A stretch of DNA of 43,985 bases, taken from positions 1-43,985 of the forward strand of contig CAMPGU010000003.1 of NCBI GenBank assembly GCA_946885645.1, written 5' to 3'. Both the position numbers and the translations under genes were made by a program. The stretch is from an uncultured Haloferula sp. GTDB taxonomy: Bacteria; Verrucomicrobiota; Verrucomicrobiae; Verrucomicrobiales; Akkermansiaceae. The number at the start of each line of letters is the position of its first letter. Position 1 is the first letter of the stretch. The notes beneath the pieces are model-generated. The model was not told the origin of the DNA and did not search any database. It was given only the letters and a program-made list of their open reading frames with translations. Shown here in pieces: positions 42,645 through 43,985 of the stretch.

Positions 42645-43712
42645 TCACCGCACTTGGATCGGCTCCTCGGAGATCCTCCCCGGGCGGCCGTGGAGGTGTT
42701 TGTCGAGGAAGAGCTTGATGCGCAGGTTCAGATCGCTGCTGTCGAAGCCGTGGCCCGCGCCCGTCATCTCGATGAGGTGACTTTCGACTCCGGCCTCCGC
42801 CAGCGCCGCGTCGATTTCCTTGGCCTGTGCGTAGGGTACCAGCGTGTCGTTCGTCCCGTGGGCGGTCAGGAAAGGTGCATCGTCCTTCGAGACCCAGGAA
42901 ACGGGCGATGCCGATTTCGCGTTGGCGAGCAGGTTGGTCTCATCGCGACCGAGAAGCGGCCCGATCATGTCCGCATCGCGGATCCTGCCGGGAGAAGTGT
43001 CCTTGCCGTAAAAGGTGAGGAAATTCGTGGGGCCGAAGAAATTCACCACGCACTGCACGCGGCTGCTGAGTTCCGGAAACGTGCCGAGGTCGCCCTCCAG
43101 GGAGCTCACGCCGCCGGTGGTTCCCAGGACGGAGACCAAGTGACCACCCGCGGAAATCCCCATGACTCCGACACGCCCGGAATCGATCCCATATTTGTCC
43201 GCATTTCCGCGCAGGAAGCGGACGGCCGCCTTGCAATCGTGAATCTGGGCCGGCCAAGCGGCCTCGCGGGTAAGGCGGTAGTTGACCGTCGCCGCGACAT
43301 AGTCGCCCGTGGCGGCGATGGTACGGATCACGCCGTGGCCGTCTTCCTTCCGGCCGGATAGCCAGCCCCCGCCGTGGATGAAGATCACCAGAGGGCGCTT
43401 CTTCGTCGCGTGATCCTTCGGGACCAGCAGATCGAGTTTCTGGCGCGGGTTGTTCTTCCCGACGTAGTCGAGGTCCTTGATCAAGTCTCCGGAGGCAGCG
43501 GCGGCTTCCGGGGCCATGGGTAGGGATTTGAGGAGTTCCTCTTTCGTGACCAGGCCGTCGCCGTTGGCATCGACGCTCCTGAAATGAGGGCGCGCCGCTT
43601 CGGGAACCTCGGCGAGAGTCAGCTTGCCGTCCTTGTTTCTATCGAGGGCGGCAAAGGGATCGGCTTGGGCGAAAGCGACCGGAGAGAGCAGAACGAGGAA
43701 GATCCAGCGCAT
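42645..43712 (-). CDS. Secreted alpha/beta hydrolase with EF-hands
   Basis: The 355-residue protein has a signal peptide (about 1-15), two EF-hand calcium loops (Asp24-Glu35 and Asp48-Glu59) and an alpha/beta hydrolase domain of the HSL/BD-FAE-like group. Its oxyanion motif is HGGGW (113-117), the nucleophile Ser187 sits in GISAGG, and the triad is completed by Asp289 (GTND) and His321 (GAGHGF). It probably hydrolyses esters outside the cytoplasm, for example carbohydrate acetyl or feruloyl groups; the substrate is inferred. It lies 126 bp upstream of the halogenase-like gene on the same strand. Confidence 0.92.
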   Translation of the reverse strand: MRWIFLVLLSPVAFAQADPFAALDRNKDGKLTLAEVPEAARPHFRSVDANGDGLVTKEELLKSLPMAPEAAAASGDLIKDLDYVGKNNPRQKLDLLVPKDHATKKRPLVIFIHGGGWLSGRKEDGHGVIRTIAATGDYVAATVNYRLTREAAWPAQIHDCKAAVRFLRGNADKYGIDSGRVGVMGISAGGHLVSVLGTTGGVSSLEGDLGTFPELSSRVQCVVNFFGPTNFLTFYGKDTSPGRIRDADMIGPLLGRDETNLLANAKSASPVSWVSKDDAPFLTAHGTNDTLVPYAQAKEIDAALAEAGVESHLIEMTGAGHGFDSSDLNLRIKLFLDKHLHGRPGRISEEPIQVR

Positions 43713-43819
43713 GGCCTAGAAAACACGGTCTGCCAGGGCATGTCGCGAAGATTTTCCCGGCTCCCTCTTCGGTAAATCGCGCCGCCCCTCGCGCCACGGA
43801 ACCTCCGCGACGAAACAAA

Positions 43820-43843
43820 GAGACCCCGCCGCGGCGGGGTCTC
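43820..43843 (-). terminator. Terminator after tpiA
   Basis: A 24-bp perfect palindrome (GC-rich, no separate loop beyond its centre) is followed on the minus strand by TTTGTTTC. It lies 24 bp after the tpiA stop and fits a rho-independent terminator. Confidence 0.75.
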
Positions 43844-43867
43844 CGGAAAAAAGCGGCCTTCGCCGCC

Positions 43868-43985
43868 TCAGGCAGGCGCGCCGTTCTGGATGATATCCAG
43901 AAAGCTCTGCGGCTCCAGGGATGCACCGCCGATCAGGGCACCATCGATGTCCGGGCAGGCCATCAACTCCGCGGCATTGTTGGCT
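43868..43985 (-). CDS. tpiA: Triosephosphate isomerase, C-terminal end only
   Basis: Only the last 38 residues are in the window. They read [19 protein letters not shown] and then [12 protein letters not shown], the phosphate-binding loop and last helix of triosephosphate isomerase, the glycolytic enzyme that interconverts dihydroxyacetone phosphate and glyceraldehyde 3-phosphate. The gene starts beyond the right edge. It is followed by a clear terminator. Confidence 0.93.
   Translation of the reverse strand, partial: ANNAAELMACPDIDGALIGGASLEPQSFLDIIQNGAPA

Overview
The window looks like chromosomal DNA from a high-GC member of the Verrucomicrobiota, probably a Verrucomicrobiaceae/Luteolibacter-type bacterium. 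This is inferred from gene content: a PEP-CTERM surface protein, a DUF1800/DUF1501 secreted pair with calcium-binding repeats, a DUF6607 plus heme-type TonB receptor pair, a Tat-exported Gfo/Idh/MocA oxidoreductase and a DUF6868 protein. No rRNA, tRNA, CRISPR array, transposase, integrase or prophage gene was seen. The last gene (tpiA) runs off the right edge.

Layout. 1-2150: a secreted protein of unknown function, tandem hairpins, an IscA/ErpA-type Fe-S carrier and an overlapping membrane-anchored protein. 2180-5830 (minus): exported oxidoreductase, asnS, DUF6868 membrane protein and a secreted DUF1236-like protein. 6259-6948: a cysteine-free Cu/Zn superoxide dismutase. 6967-13570 (minus): four genes that all overlap end to start (glycan-debranching-like hydrolase, GT4 glycosyltransferase, a phosphodiesterase/EEP fusion, a TVP38/VTT membrane protein), probably an envelope glycan or lipid operon. 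13752-18540: recF, divergent from hisS, then aspS, with a GxxExxY gene bounded by 29-bp perfect inverted repeats between the two tRNA-ligase genes. 18667-26941: a DUF3293 protein, a 1664-residue DUF1800 protein, a Tat-exported DUF1501 protein, a pseudopilin-like protein and an unknown protein.

26955-33618 reads as an iron/heme acquisition locus. A tight minus-strand cluster carries the PEP-CTERM protein, the DUF6607 protein, the heme/hemoglobin-type TonB receptor and a DNRLRE protein. A divergent AraC regulator and a small unrecognised gene are each preceded by a similar Fur-like 8-1-8 palindrome. 33735-43985 is mixed housekeeping and accessory content: purL, an FKBP lipoprotein, a MazG-like pyrophosphohydrolase, an MsrB lipoprotein, a hydroxypyruvate isomerase-like protein, a PH-domain protein, a tryptophan-halogenase-family flavoprotein, an EF-hand alpha/beta hydrolase and the end of tpiA.

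The best candidates for something undescribed are the inverted-repeat-bounded GxxExxY cassette (16284-16727), the PEP-CTERM-led heme locus with its palindromic boxes, and the overlapping operon built around the phosphodiesterase/EEP fusion.
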